From: Glomus cerebriforme
Taxonomy: Eukaryota > Glomeromycota > Glomeromycetes > Glomerales > Glomeraceae
Length of the DNA: 64,000 nt
Reading direction: 5' to 3'
Assembly (NCBI GenBank): GCA_003550305.1
Contig: QKYT01000162.1
Coordinates: 38,437 to 102,436 of the forward strand
Part shown: piece after piece, positions 24,176-36,467 of the stretch
Position numbering within the stretch: position 1 is the stretch's first letter
Layout: the number at the start of each line of letters is the position of its first letter
Notes under the pieces: generated by a model
Databases searched by the model: none
What the model was told of the DNA's origin: nothing
Seen by the model: the letters and a program-made list of their open reading frames with translations, nothing else
Position numbers and translations under genes: made by a program

Positions 24176-24689
24176 ATATAATATTAGAAAATTTTAAAAA
24201 ATGTTGATTTGTGTTTTTATATTTCCGTAAATATGGTATACGAAAATAAATAATTTTTTCCGATCTCTTACCACTAGATTCATAGAATATTTACAGAAAA
24301 TATAGAAATATAACGGAAATAAACGTATTTGTAATTTAATCGTCAAAATATTATTGTGGTTACAATAATTGCATTCTTCATTATTAAAAAAAAAATAAAA
24401 ATTCACATTGTTAAAATACAATACTATAAAACGTGGAAATATTATCTTGTTATTATTTGTATTATTATTTATTTATTTATTTATAAAAATTTTTTTTTTA
24501 ATATGGTAATGAATGGCAGGGTAGGGGAGTTTTCTTGATATTTTTCTTTCACAAAATTGGTTAATTTGTTCATTACAAAATTTGATATATTTATTATTAT
24601 AATTATTATAATTAGAAAATTAAATGTCGATGAAACAAAGTATTCCCTGTTACACGAATAATAATATGCACCAATTTCGGCTGATTCAG

Positions 24690-25020
24690 ATCTAAACACT
24701 TAGATATCTAAGATGTTGCCGTAAAAATGATTATTTATTATACCAAAAAAAAAACCAGATTTAGGTTTTATCATTTTTGAAATGGGCTGGAGCCTGGGAA
24801 CCAAAACGTTTTTTAGTATTATGGTTTGACAAATAATTTGTGATCACTAATTTGTGCAAAAATAGGAAAAATAGGAAATAATTATCATAAGACCAGCATA
24901 AAATGAATGTGTGAATTACTTTTTTAGATACAATTTCCGTATTACAAAAATTTTAACTTTATTTTCAATATTAAGGTTTGGCTTTATTCGCATCGTGTAA
25001 CCTCAACGCCATAATGTTCT
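24690..25020. repeat. Duplicate of the permease 3' flank
   Basis: Matches 21470-21770 in order: TTAGATATCTAAG, then GGGCTGG.., then the stretch with repeated TTTGTGATCACTAA. It marks the right end of the duplicated permease locus. Confidence 0.5.
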
Positions 25021-27353
25021 ATTAATAAAAAAAAAATATATAAATAAATTATCAGACATTATTATAATTGTTTTTTTAAAATGAATATTTATTGATTAAT
25101 CTATGTTATGTCATAGTACATTTATTTATTTGTTTGTTTTAAAATAATCTAGAACTTTCTTAAGAAAGATTTTATTAATTATCCAAATCTAATCTAAAAT
25201 TGGGCGTGATCAATCTGATCATTATTCAGTGCCGTATCACGTGACATACTAATTTATCACCGGGGAATGTTAAATCTATCGACGCGTTGTTTTAGCAAAT
25301 CAAAAGAAGAAAATGATCTTAGCCCTCTAGGGGGACGTTACTATAATTTGACTTGATCGAAAATTTTTTTTATGCCAATTTCCAATTTTTATGAACTGTT
25401 AGATTTTGTATAGTACAACCAATTATTATATTTTTATAAAAAAAAGTAAATATACAATATTAATAAATTCGCAAACATTTCTAACACTTAATACGAATAA
25501 AATACAGTAACTAACTGACGCGATAAATTACGTTAGTACATGGAGTACTATTATCTTCCAGATAAACTTAAAAGATGTTAATTAATATTTCTTAACTCTG
25601 GGTCGGACAAAATTAATTTTTAGATTTTCGTGACCTAAAAAGTAAAAATTTTGGTCACCTGGGTTTTATTTTTTCATATATAAATTTTTTTATGTACAGT
25701 ATTTTGTTTTATATACTTGTATTACATAAATATCTTTCTGCTGACGAATTTTTGTAGATCCACGGCCAGGTCACGAGAATCTAATTTTGCCCGGCCTTAA
25801 ATACATATATTGTAAATCACATGGATATATTTTTTGTTTTTTAACGTTTCTTAACAATAATAGATCGCACTTTTTTTAATGATTTTTTATGTTTTTTAAT
25901 AAATTGCAATTATCAAAATTATTAATTATTTTTATAGTGTGATTTATCGAGAAACTTTATTAAAAAAAAAATAATATTGTTAAAAAAAAAAAATTTTTAT
26001 GTTAATTTTTTTCTTTTCCGTCCATTAAAATTTTATTAGAAATTCTGGTACGGGTCCAGGTTGGGATGGGCTGGCAATTTTAAATCCGAGCCAGAATTTT
26101 CTATGAAGCTATATGTTGCTTTATCAAAAATTATATTATAACAGTGTCAACCAAAATCATTGTATATAATAAAATCTAATAAGACATATTGTAAATATAA
26201 TTTATATCATTTTAATATACTAAATTTTAACCAATATTTTATTAATTTCATTAATATTAATTATAAATTCTAATTAATTAAATAAAAAAAGGTTTATTTT
26301 ATTGTTTTTCTTTTCTTTTATTAAATATGGTAAATAATTTTTTTTTCGCAATTATTAATTGTTCATTTGATTATTTTAAAAATTAAAAATAAAAATTTAG
26401 TTTAATTTAAAAATGTCTCTAATCTATTCTATCTTAATAAATCTAAATTAATTTTACTAAGTTATCAATTGTTTATTGTTTTATCCGATTCTAATAGCAA
26501 CAGTGTTTAATATAATTTTGTTATATTTTTTCCACCTTCTAATTTTTTTTCTCTTGTATTCCTTCATTATCCTTTTCTAATTTACATCATTATTTCTTTC
26601 TATTTCTAACTTATCACACCTTTTTTTCGTATGTTTCAATTAACATAATAGAACTTGTTAACTCGAATTATTTCCACATTTTATTTTTTGGGTATACTGT
26701 TCCTCTTCTCCAATTCTCTGGGTTTATATACTTTTTCCTCAAATTGTTCTTGTTCTTTCCCATTTTTTCCTATGCATTTCTCATTCCTTCTCATTGAAAT
26801 TTTCGTTTTCAACGTAGAGTAATATTACAAGAAATTGATAATGTTGGATTCAGATAGGAATCTTTAACAAATGGATGCCTTATGATTTGTTTGTTATTAA
26901 TTTTAGTTGCGGCAATATTAGGATATTTTTTTTTTTACAGTAGCGTAAATGAAATGACATTAATTCTGCTGGATTAAAATATCTGCTGTGATCTCTTTAG
27001 TCTTCATCAATTCTTTATTCATCCATTTATCTAATTTTAGTTGTTGCTTTCTTGTTATCATACAGATTATTGTAATGTTATCCTTAGATTCTTTTGACTT
27101 TACTGTTCGAAAGGTCTAATATGTCCACTGCATCTTCTTTTTTTCTACTTTGTATATTTTGTTTTCTCATTTTCTGTTAATAAAATCGTTTCTTTCTTAT
27201 CAGTTTGTTTTGTTAAATCCAATAATATCTTCTATTTAGGAAAAACAGGTTTCAGGTTTCAGTACTTCATAGCTATTCTCAACTAGTAATACTAACAGAT
27301 GGTATCTTTAGAGTTACTGGATTTTTTGAAATTAAGTGAAACAAGTGAGGAGG
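25021..27353. other. Intergenic, no supported gene
   Basis: Long AT-rich region. Around 26800-27120 the minus strand shows short broken frames with kinase- or phosphatase-like words (SKDNITIIC, and HPFVKDSYL on another frame), too weak to call. Poly-T runs are common. No tRNA-like B box was seen. Confidence 0.35.
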
Positions 27354-27480
27354 GAATTCTAATCTAAACCAACCTGCCAGTTAGGAGATACTCAACTATC
27401 TGACCGGCTTTCCTTGCCTGACACGAGAAAGTTCTCACATACAGTATAAGGAAGATAAGAGGGAGTTTAGAGGGGGTAGG
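27354..27480 (+). repeat. Hairpin repeat, copy A
   Basis: Begins GAATTCTAATCTAAACCA and contains two potential stems: GCCAGTTAG..CTATCTG (first hairpin, from 27376) and an imperfect palindrome CGAGAAAGTTCTC, followed by ACAGTATAAGGAAG. It is GC-richer than its surroundings. Confidence 0.6.
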
Positions 27481-28379
27481 GTAGATGGAATAGTTTTTAA
27501 AAAGAATTATAGAGAGGAAATAAAATTGTGATAATAATATAATTAAAGATACCATATGAAAATTAATACAGAATAATAAAAAAAAAAGGTAGTATTTATA
27601 TATTTAAAAATAATAACAACATAAAAATGAGTCAAAATTAATAATGATACAATAATAAATTTAAGTATGATTGATGAGTTGCATCATGCAAATTTCTATA
27701 TTTAGGAAATTATGCAAGATTTATTACGTGATTTTTTCATTTGTTTCTTAATTAATGACGCCTATATTTCATCATATTAACTGTCATAAGTGCTAAAAAT
27801 TAATTTTTTTATAATCATTTCTACCCGCCAATATAGTAATACAAGCGCACAGCCACTACACAACCATTATGTCAGTAGTAAATGCACAGTATGATTCAAT
27901 TTATGATTTATTTTTTAATAATAAATTAAATAATTACGTGTTTTAATGTATTCTCCAACAAATTTTATTAATCATATCCTTATAAGTTGTAACACCCATA
28001 ACATCACTAAATAAAATCTTCAAGAGCAACTGAAACTTTGATTAACATAATCAATTTGTTATTGATTTTGGCTTGTTTTGATAAATAATTGATTTATGCG
28101 CTACACGACATTGAAAAGTCTAATTAAAGTATAAAAAACTATGACTCAATTATTTAAAAATAGAACTTTTCCAAAAATATTAATACTCATTTTTAATATT
28201 CTTAATATTTATATTCAATATTTCATATTATCATTCCCATTTTTTTGGTACTGTATGAGAAATCACAATTATCTTTTCACAAACCTTATATATTATTATT
28301 CATATTTCTATATAGTGCTATTATTATTCTGATTTTATTTGCTCTCTATAATTTCATTTTTTTCTTTTTAAAACTATTC

Positions 28380-28502
28380 CCCGTCAAACTCCCTCTTAAC
28401 TTCCTTGTATTGTATATGATATCTTTCTCATATCAGGCAAGGAAAGACCAGACAGGTAGTCGAGTATCTCCTAACTGGCTGGTTTGGTTTAGATTAGAAT
28501 TC
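28380..28502 (-). repeat. Hairpin repeat, copy B (inverted)
   Basis: Reverse-complement copy of 27354-27480. The second stem reads ATATGAGAAAGATATCATAT here, so base changes largely keep the pairing. It forms the right arm of the 27354-28502 structure and abuts the inverted duplication that starts at 28503. Confidence 0.6.
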
Positions 28503-29290
28503 TCTTCTCATTTCTTTACATACCATATTGATCACTTTAATTATAAGCTCATATAGTACCAACACCCATACAGATATAAACAATTTGGAAAAGTGAATAT
28601 TCAATGAATTTTAAAAAAAAGAAATTTGGATTCATATATTATAAGCTCACGTAATACCAACAAGGATATGATAAAATTTGGATAAATTGAAGATTCAATG
28701 AATCAAAAAATGAAATTTGGATCCCCTATAGGCAAAGCTTTATGATTCAGTCCGTAAATAGATGAAATAGATGTAAAATACTAGAAAAGATAGTAAGTTG
28801 ATAAATGGACATTTTACTAGCAGAACAAATAACATAACTACAAAATTATCTAAAAATCATAGTAAAAGATGGGTTGGACTAAGGAAAATTTATCATTTCT
28901 TCATCATTGGTTATTACTCCTTTACCAAGTACCAACAAATAGATGGAATTCTATGTGAATTGAAAGAAATAGATTGGTTATTTATAAGATGGAATGATCA
29001 AACAAATAAGCATATCAAAAAGAATAAGGCAACATATGAAAATAATAATATGCTATTGCTTTAATGAAGTGAATTCAGAAAAGAGTGAATTCAGAAAAAT
29101 TAAAAATAATAATAATGTAACATATGTTGTGAAAACTATGGGATGGAAAAAATTTATGAATAAACAAATAGTCAAAAATATAGAAGGCCTTCAAATAGAA
29201 TATTATATGAAAACTGGGTGTAGGGCATAAATGAAATAAATGGGTATAACAATAAAATCAGAATTGAATAATCAAGAAATAGATATATGA
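28503..29290 (+). repeat. Left arm of a large inverted duplication
   Basis: The reverse complement of 31200-32033 matches this arm along its length, for example TCATTTCTTCATCATTGG near 28890 against CCAATGGTGAAGAAATGG near 31630, and AAATGGGTATAACA near 29239 against TGTCATACCCATTT near 31241. Open frames of 88 and 78 residues (28798-29064 and 28994-29230) are not kept in the other arm, so no gene is called. The spacer is about 1.9 kb. Confidence 0.55.
28550..28710. repeat. Two-unit tandem repeat of about 90 bases
   Basis: TATAAGCTCA..TACCAACA.., a TTTGGA..AA block and ATTCAATGAAT occur twice in succession (units starting near 28540 and 28641) with moderate divergence. The inverted counterpart at 31880-32030 has a single unit. 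Confidence 0.45.
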
Positions 29291-31199
29291 TAAATTAATA
29301 CAAAAGTAAAGAAGACGGCTGGTAAAAAAAACTGCACATGTGACATAATCATGGTTCCAATTTCTGCTGGAATCAATTAATTTTTACAATATCATCTTTT
29401 TTTTTCATTGCTGTATTTTTTAATAATTTTATTACATTCTTAATTTGATAACTTTATATAAAATTAGAAATCATGATGATTATGATGTAAAATTAGACAT
29501 TTCTCCATGAATAATCTATTGTATGATGATATTTTTTTTACTTGAATTATTTAATAAAATTATTTATTATTAAATGTACTTTTAATTTAAATTTGTTTTA
29601 TTTGAAGTAGAAGTTGGATTTAACGACTAGCCTTCAACTGGATCAATTTATCTTTGAACTGAATCCCAATAGGATTTTCAACTCCCAAAAAATATTTCAC
29701 ATCATATTTTTTTTCAACCAGTCATAAATTTGAAATTGTATTATCAGCATAAAATTTTTAACATTTAGATTTCTTTATTTGAATGATCAACGAAGACAAA
29801 CAATAATACAAGAAATATTTTTTAAGAAAAAAAAATTCAAAATTTGAATGTAAATTTGAAAATAGATTTAGTCATATTAGTCGTATTTTTATCCGATGAA
29901 AACAATTAAAAAAATTATAACAAATTTGGACCTGGGATCGATTAAACCCTAATTATAGTATCTTTACGCCAATTACTATGTTAACTGAACTTTTTTTTTC
30001 TTTAATATCATAACAAAATAAAGTTTTAATAATTTGTTAAAAAAATAAATATGAAATCTTTTGTTATTGTTAAAATTATTTTTACTATTTATTTTACTAC
30101 ACGTATAGGTGCAGATATGATGTTTTATATTTATTTTCTTGCTTACTGTATTTTACTCTTTAATAACTTTATCGCTCTATCTTCTACAATAATGAGTTAA
30201 TGTGTACTTTATAAAACTATCAATTTTCACTGTAATCGGTTTTGCTCTATAATATGAATAGAAAATCTTAACTTTTCTTCTTTGATTGCATTCATTACAT
30301 CTCTTAATTAAAGGTTTCAGTAGTTCAAGTATGGTTTGTGCCAGATGACTTATAGGTATTTCACATGATGTAATTCTTAAATAATTGATCAATGTTTTTT
30401 ATCTTTAAACTTTACAGATATTAAAAAATCATTTTTATATATACTTTTATTTCAATATGAAAAAGTTATGTGATAAAATATTGCTGTACAGATTATTATT
30501 AGAATTTAATATATTTGATTGACATTGAAATCGCGAATAATAATGTTATACTTTAATTTAAATAACCTGCTTGGTACATTAAAAAAGAACAAAATCTGAA
30601 ATTTCAAAAAACTTCACAACCGTTATGAAAGTTCATTCATTAGTTTGTCTTTGTTCTGTAAATTTGTTTTACAATGGAAATTGGTTCCTATTTTTTTTTC
30701 GAAATAATTGAAAACAAATTTGTATTTTAAAGAACTCAATTAATTATATTAAAATTTCTATCAGGAAAATTTAATTGTCTGAATCTATCCGCGTACGTAT
30801 TATCTTTACAATCAGGTTTAACATATCTATTTATATATAATGTGTGGTTACAAAATTATATTGGATGGAGTTTACTATGAATTTTGCTTGATATGAAGGT
30901 GATTTATAAAAAAAAGGCGTTTGTTCATTTTAAAAATACAATTTTTTTATTTATATTATTTAAGAATAAAATTTATATGAAGTTATCACTAAGTTTAAAA
31001 TTCAAATTAGTTATTTTTTACAAAGTTAAGTAAATATGAAAATTATATAAATAAAAATTAATAATAAAATGTATAAAATGCTATCTGTTATATTTAAAGT
31101 CTGAAAAATTATTTTCGCTAAAAATTGTAAAGTGGGATTTAAATATTGAAATTATCTTCTACTAAATAATGAAACATAATAATATTATTATTTACAATA
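29291..31199. other. Spacer between inverted arms, no supported gene
   Basis: AT-rich. A minus-strand frame at 30177-30392 contains CNEC and a Lys/Arg-rich stretch, but has no second knuckle or kinase start after it. Nothing else is recognised. Confidence 0.35.
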
Positions 31200-32033
31200 C
31201 CTATATATCTATTTCTTAATTGTTCAATTCTGATTTTTGTTGTCATACCCATTTCTTTATTTTCATTTATCCCATATATCCAGTTTTTCTTAATACTCCT
31301 TCTATATTTGGTTTTCTATTTTCCCTTTTGTTCAAACATTATTATTAACTGGATTTCACTTTATCTCAGTCCACTTAAAAAGACTTTGATATATATTATA
31401 AAGTTGTGGAATTTCCTGTTCATATTATGTTTGTATTATCTAATTAAAGTAATATATCTCCATATGTTGGTTAATTGGTATATTCTTTTATTATGCCTAT
31501 TTTTTTTATCATTTCCATCTTATAACATCTTATTTCTTCTTTTAATCCTCATACTGTGTATTCCATCAAAAAAATTTTCTACAATATTGGTTAATAACCA
31601 ATGGTGGAAAAAATTGTTGGTAAGGGAGCAAAACCAATGGTGAAGAAATGGTGATAAATTTCCTTGGTCCAAATCACCTACTTTAAATTCTTCAATAATT
31701 TACTTTTTTCTTCTTAGTATCATTTTCATCTGTTTCACTGGAAGTACGCGGAAATACTTGTGTATGTTTTCAAATTTGGTGAATCCAAATCACAACCGAT
31801 CAGAGAGAAATAAAAAATATCCATACATAAATTATCAATGTCCATCATCATTCCATCTTTCATTCATTGTATTTGGATCAATTTTAGAACATTTTCTTTT
31901 CTTATAGGAAGCCAAATTTCTTTTTTTTTTTTTTTTTTGAAATTTATTGAATATCCACTTTCTCCAAATTTTGGCATTTTTATGTGACCTTATAATTAAA
32001 GTAATCAATATGGTATATAAGAAGATAAAAAGG
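31200..32033 (-). repeat. Right arm of the large inverted duplication
   Basis: Inverted copy of 28503-29290; see there for matching words. It ends exactly where hairpin repeat copy C begins, as the left arm does with copy B, so the duplicated unit includes the hairpin repeat. Confidence 0.55.
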
Positions 32034-32155
32034 GAATTCTAATCTAAACCAGACCAGCCAGTTAGGAGAGACTCAACTATCTGATTGGCCTTTCCTTGCC
32101 TGATACAAGAAGATCTCATATACAGTATAAGGAAGTTAAGAGGGAATTTAAAGGA
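32034..32155 (+). repeat. Hairpin repeat, copy C
   Basis: Starts GAATTCTAATCTAAACCAG. First stem GCCAGTTAG..CTATCTGATTGGC (from 32057); second stem ACAAGAAGATCTCATAT. Same orientation as copy A and opposite to copy B. Confidence 0.6.
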
Positions 32156-32285
32156 AATTAAAAAGAAACCAAACCAGCCAGTTAGGAGATACTCGACTAT
32201 CTGGCCGGTCTTTCCTTGCCTGATATGAGGTAGACCTCATATACAGTATAAGGAAGATAAGAGGAGGATTAAAAGGAGAGTAGTT
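32156..32285 (+). repeat. Hairpin repeat, copy D (tandem with C)
   Basis: Follows copy C with a 120-base period (GCCAG at 32057 and 32177) but lacks the GAATTCTAATCT start. Both stems are best preserved here: GCCAGTTAG against CTATCTGGC (8 of 9 paired) and the perfect TATGAGGT-AG-ACCTCATA. Confidence 0.65.
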
Positions 32286-34479
32286 TTTTTTTAAAAAAAA
32301 GGAAAAATGAAATAATAGAGAGAAGGATAATAATGAAAAGTAAAATAATAATTGTGGTTTTTCTCATACCAAAAAGATAGGAAAGAATTGTATTGAAGAT
32401 GTACAGTATATACTTTTTTTGTGTAAAATAAAATAATGAAATTTAGTAAGAAAAAAATGGAGGTATTTATACCATTAAAAACATTAAGAATATTAAAAAT
32501 GAGTCAAAATTACGAGATGTAATAATAAATTAAGCATGATGAGTCACGTCATGCAAATTTTATTGGTTTTGATATTTTTGGAAAAGTTCTATTATTTTTA
32601 TAGAAGACATCAAAAAAGTTATGCGTACTTTTGGTATATCACTAATACTAAGTTATTAAAAATCACGAGTAAGTTCTTTCGCCGAATAATCTAAAAAATA
32701 TAAAAAAAAAATGGAAAATTATTATTGCAAACAGTAAACAGTATACATTGTCTCATATTATATTACATATTAATTATAATTGTGGTTTTGAATGTATTGA
32801 TGATTGCCAATTTAAGAAATTATCAAAAATTATTTTTATTAAATTTATATTTAAATGACTTTTTACTACGCGTTAAAAGTGACAGTAAAATAGGTACGGT
32901 CCAAAAAATTGTGTCAAAAGCCCAATATTATACTACTACTGATGAACGTGTCAAAAATTTGATACTAAAGTATGGAATACATTCAATACATTCATAACAA
33001 TAGACTACACTAACAAAGTACTATAAAAACAGATCAAAATGACAGATTCCCTTTCTTTGATAAATTCAACATAAAAAATTAAAAGAAAATTTTGGAATAT
33101 AATGAGCAATTAAATTACTAATACCGGTTATTGTAATAGAAGACGCAACTAGTTCAACTGACGGCTAAATTAATTATCATAAAAAAATATTTAGATATTA
33201 GAGAAATACTTCGGTTATATAGGTTATTTTAACCTCCATAATATAAAATAGTATAAAGAGTTTATTTATAATGTTATCTGTCTATCGCTATCACTATCTT
33301 TTTTTTTACTCTTTACAACTGATCAAGGATATTAATATGGATATTTCTTTTTAAAGTGATTCTGATCAAAGAGTGTTGATTATTGTAAAAAGTTTTTAGA
33401 CGTGGTGATTTTAGCCCCGAGACATATTAGCAACCTATAAGATTATGAGACATGTTGGTTCTTTGAACCATTCCCTACCTATTAAGAAATCATATTTAAA
33501 ATACGGAACACTATAAATATTAAATTAAGAATTCAAAAAGAACAATAATATTGTTAGTGGTTTTGTTTGGTTACAAAATTTATATAACATAAAACTTTCT
33601 TGCATATGAATCTTTTTTTTTTCACAAAAAAATACACGATATTCTTATTTCTAGAAATTTTTTACTAGTTCTAGCATTTTTGACTATCTGTATTTTCATT
33701 ATTAACTTCAAATTCTTTATTATCATCTACCATATGTTTTATATTCATTGACGATTTGTTAAGTCAAGAATACTTATGTAGGTTATTTACATCCTGTATG
33801 CCCATTATACATTACTTCAAATCTTCTTGATTGAATCACCTGTGTGGAAAGAGTTTAATTATTTATCACTAGTTAAGACTTCTACTTTCTTCACATTGAT
33901 ATAATTCCTCATTTCTATCTTTAAATTCATTTATACTGAGTTGTTTGTGAAACATTCTTTGGTGCTTGTCCTGCTATTATTTTCGTAAAAAAATAGCCAA
34001 AAATTATGTACTAATATCGAAGACCGATATCCTATTTAATAACTGGGTGTAGTATTTGAGTCATTTGACAGCAATGTACTAATTCTGGGCAAACTTCTTA
34101 AGGCATTATGAAAATCATCTCGACCTTTACCTTTCATTTTTCTTTTTCTTGATTGAATATGTTAATTTTGGAAGGATTATTGTTATTAAGTATCGTTCTT
34201 AGAAATTAGAATGAGACAATTTAACATGATGTATCTGAATATCTGCAAGTTTTTTTTTTTTTGAAATGAATTGATGTAACTTTTTAATTTATCAGATTAT
34301 TCAATCAATTTAAACATTTATAGCTACTGTATGTTGTAGTGACGAATCAATTTTCCTTGATCCTTTTGATAAAAAAAAAAAAGATATGTTAAGCATGGTA
34401 TTTTGATTAAATATACTAAATTGATGTTTTTCTACTAAATTAACAAATAATAAGTATAAATAATTTATTTAACATTTAT
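32286..34479. other. Intergenic, no supported gene
   Basis: The first ~350 bases continue the duplicated unit (inverted homology to 28140-28380, for example AAAAGTTCTATTTTT words). The remainder is AT-rich with only short non-conserved frames, such as 90 residues at 32725-32997 of simple composition. Confidence 0.4.
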
Positions 34480-34690
34480 CTCGTTTAAAAAAAAATCTTT
34501 ACTAATATTTAAGGAATTATTAATACAACATACAATCAATTTTTTTCGTTTCCGTCTTTCCGTCATTAAGAAGTAACTTAAATATTTTCTAACTTCCAAG
34601 CAATTTCTTGCTTTAACTGAACAAAGTAATGAAATATTTGTGCTGTACCTAATAAATTGAAAAATTCCATTCCTCCTGTTAACCAACTCA
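34480..34690 (-). pseudogene. Decayed kinase N-lobe exon end
   Basis: On the minus strand the frame ends KKLIVCCINNSLNISKDFFLNE followed by ATAAAT, where intact genes have GAG|GTAAAT. This matches the V-I-L-K..NISKDFLNE end of exon 1 in the kinases, with a mutated donor and nothing recognisable upstream. Confidence 0.45.
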
Positions 34691-36467
34691 TTCTTAAAAA
34701 AATCAACTTCGATTCGATTTGTTTTCCAAATATTCGGAGAAAAAAGGGGCTACATATTGTTTTGAGATTTTTTCTTTTATGTCATAATAACTCATTTGAT
34801 CAATTAGCATATCTTATGAATGTGATTACATATCTTATCTAGTTTACATGGTTTAAATTTAAAATTGTCAAGAAAATAAAAAGTGTTCGTTTACAGAATA
34901 TTACGGAATAATGTTATTCTACAAAAAAACTTTTGTATCGGCGGTGATTGCAGATTGTCGCCTCTTAATTCCGGCCAAATATCATAATTTCGGCCAGAGT
35001 TAAGATAAATTTTTTCCTTTAAATAATAACAAATATAAATCGCGCTAAATTCTTAGATTTTTGGTTAAAAATCTTTTCTAAAGTAAAAAAAAAATGTAAA
35101 ATCGAAATTTCATTTTTTCACCAAAAACTATCTGAACAACTTTTCTAACATAAGAAAAGTCTTTTCTTCTCTCAAGTTTACATATAGTAAGTTGATTGAT
35201 TATATGCAAGATGATTTAACTTTTTACGAAAATTTAATTTCAATATAAATACTATACCGTGATAATCATAGGAAGTGAATATACTTCATGACTCAATTTT
35301 GCGCTATAAAATTTTGAGTACAATAATTATGTGTTGGACATTATCAAGACAGTATCAAGAGAAATTAAAGAATAATGTTACATCTCATCTCATGAAAAAA
35401 TTAGAAATCATTACTAAGAACTTTATAAATCAGATTTTATTTTTTTGATACTTAAGTTTCAAATTACTGTTAAAAACTAAAGAACTGGATGGAGTTCCAG
35501 GAAAGTGCTACAGTTACAGTAACAGGTACTTGAATTTATTGTTTTATACTAACTAATATACGTACAGTATGTCTTTCTGGACCTAAAGAGATCAAGCAAG
35601 TTTATTGTAGTTTTGGTTAAAATTCAATTTATCAGAATAAAGTAATTTTTTATGCGTTGATGATTATTACTATTATTTATTTTTTTGATGATGGTGAAAA
35701 TGAAAATATGTCGTGTAAAAGATTTTCTAAAGTTATATTTAATTAATACTTCCGGATTTTTTTCGATCAGATTCGTTATATATTATCTGATCAATCCTGG
35801 CAATTATAATTTCAAATTAAAAATACTGAACTGAAGAGATCCAATTTTCAATAGAACTGGAACCAAGAGATCATTCAGAGCTTTAGTTATAAATGTAGCT
35901 AGAAAGTATCATAGCACTTATGTTTCAAGAATTGTGATGTCTTATTTTATAAATTCGGTCCTGATTGATATAAATAAAGTTTAATTGTTACGCGAATTTT
36001 TTTAATTTTTTAGTAAGTACCATATCAGTTGGATTTATAATTATGTGAATAGTATTACAATACACTTCAAATTTAATCAATTTGCAATATAAAAATACAT
36101 ATTTTTGAAAAAATTTCATAAAAAAAAAAAAATGAATAATACTAATACTTGACAAATCAAATAAACAGATTTGTATTTTCGAGTAAGGTATTATCAATTT
36201 AAAAGTTTGTAACACCCGTCATGAGCTACATCATAAAATAATCAACATTAAAAGTCATATATAAAACTATATAAAGTTTTTAAACTTTTTTAATCATTTT
36301 CTAATGTTTTTTAATATTTAATTATGAGAGGCCTAAATTGTATTTAAAATAATGTTTGCTTCCTATTTTATTATAGAATTTGTAAAATACGTGATATAAT
36401 TATACTGTATATAATAAAATAATCCCAATAATTATAATAATTATACTATATAATACCAGATTCTACT
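34691..36467. other. Intergenic, contains a GC-rich CGGCC motif pair
   Basis: At 34958-35005 the pair AATTCCGGCCAAAT..AATTTCGGCCAGAG stands out from the AT background and recurs at 23829-23875. No gene is supported on either strand; frames at 35988-36215 are low-complexity. Confidence 0.4.

Larger units (their letters stand above)
27354..28502. mobile_element. Fold-back type element: inverted terminal arms of >120 bp beginning GAATTCTAATCTAAACCA
   Basis: The left arm (from 27354) and the reverse complement of the right arm (ending at 28502) share the start GAATTCTAATCTAAACCA and then the hairpin repeat and the TATAAGGAAG..AAGAGGGAG block, continuing for about 200 bases at lower identity. The middle (about 27700-28250) is unique and has no convincing gene. 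No target duplication is visible. Whether this is a transposon or two adjacent inverted repeats cannot be settled here. Confidence 0.45.

Noticed and set aside
27040..27120. Minus-strand words SKDNITIIC suggesting a PP2C phosphatase end
   Set aside because: One short motif in a broken frame, with no other phosphatase motifs nearby.
28798..29230. Overlapping 88- and 78-residue ORFs in the inverted arm
   Set aside because: Not conserved in the matching arm at 31200-32033.
30177..30392. 71-residue minus-strand ORF with CNEC, possibly a kinase zinc knuckle
   Set aside because: No second knuckle, no EWIPY and no kinase sequence follows.
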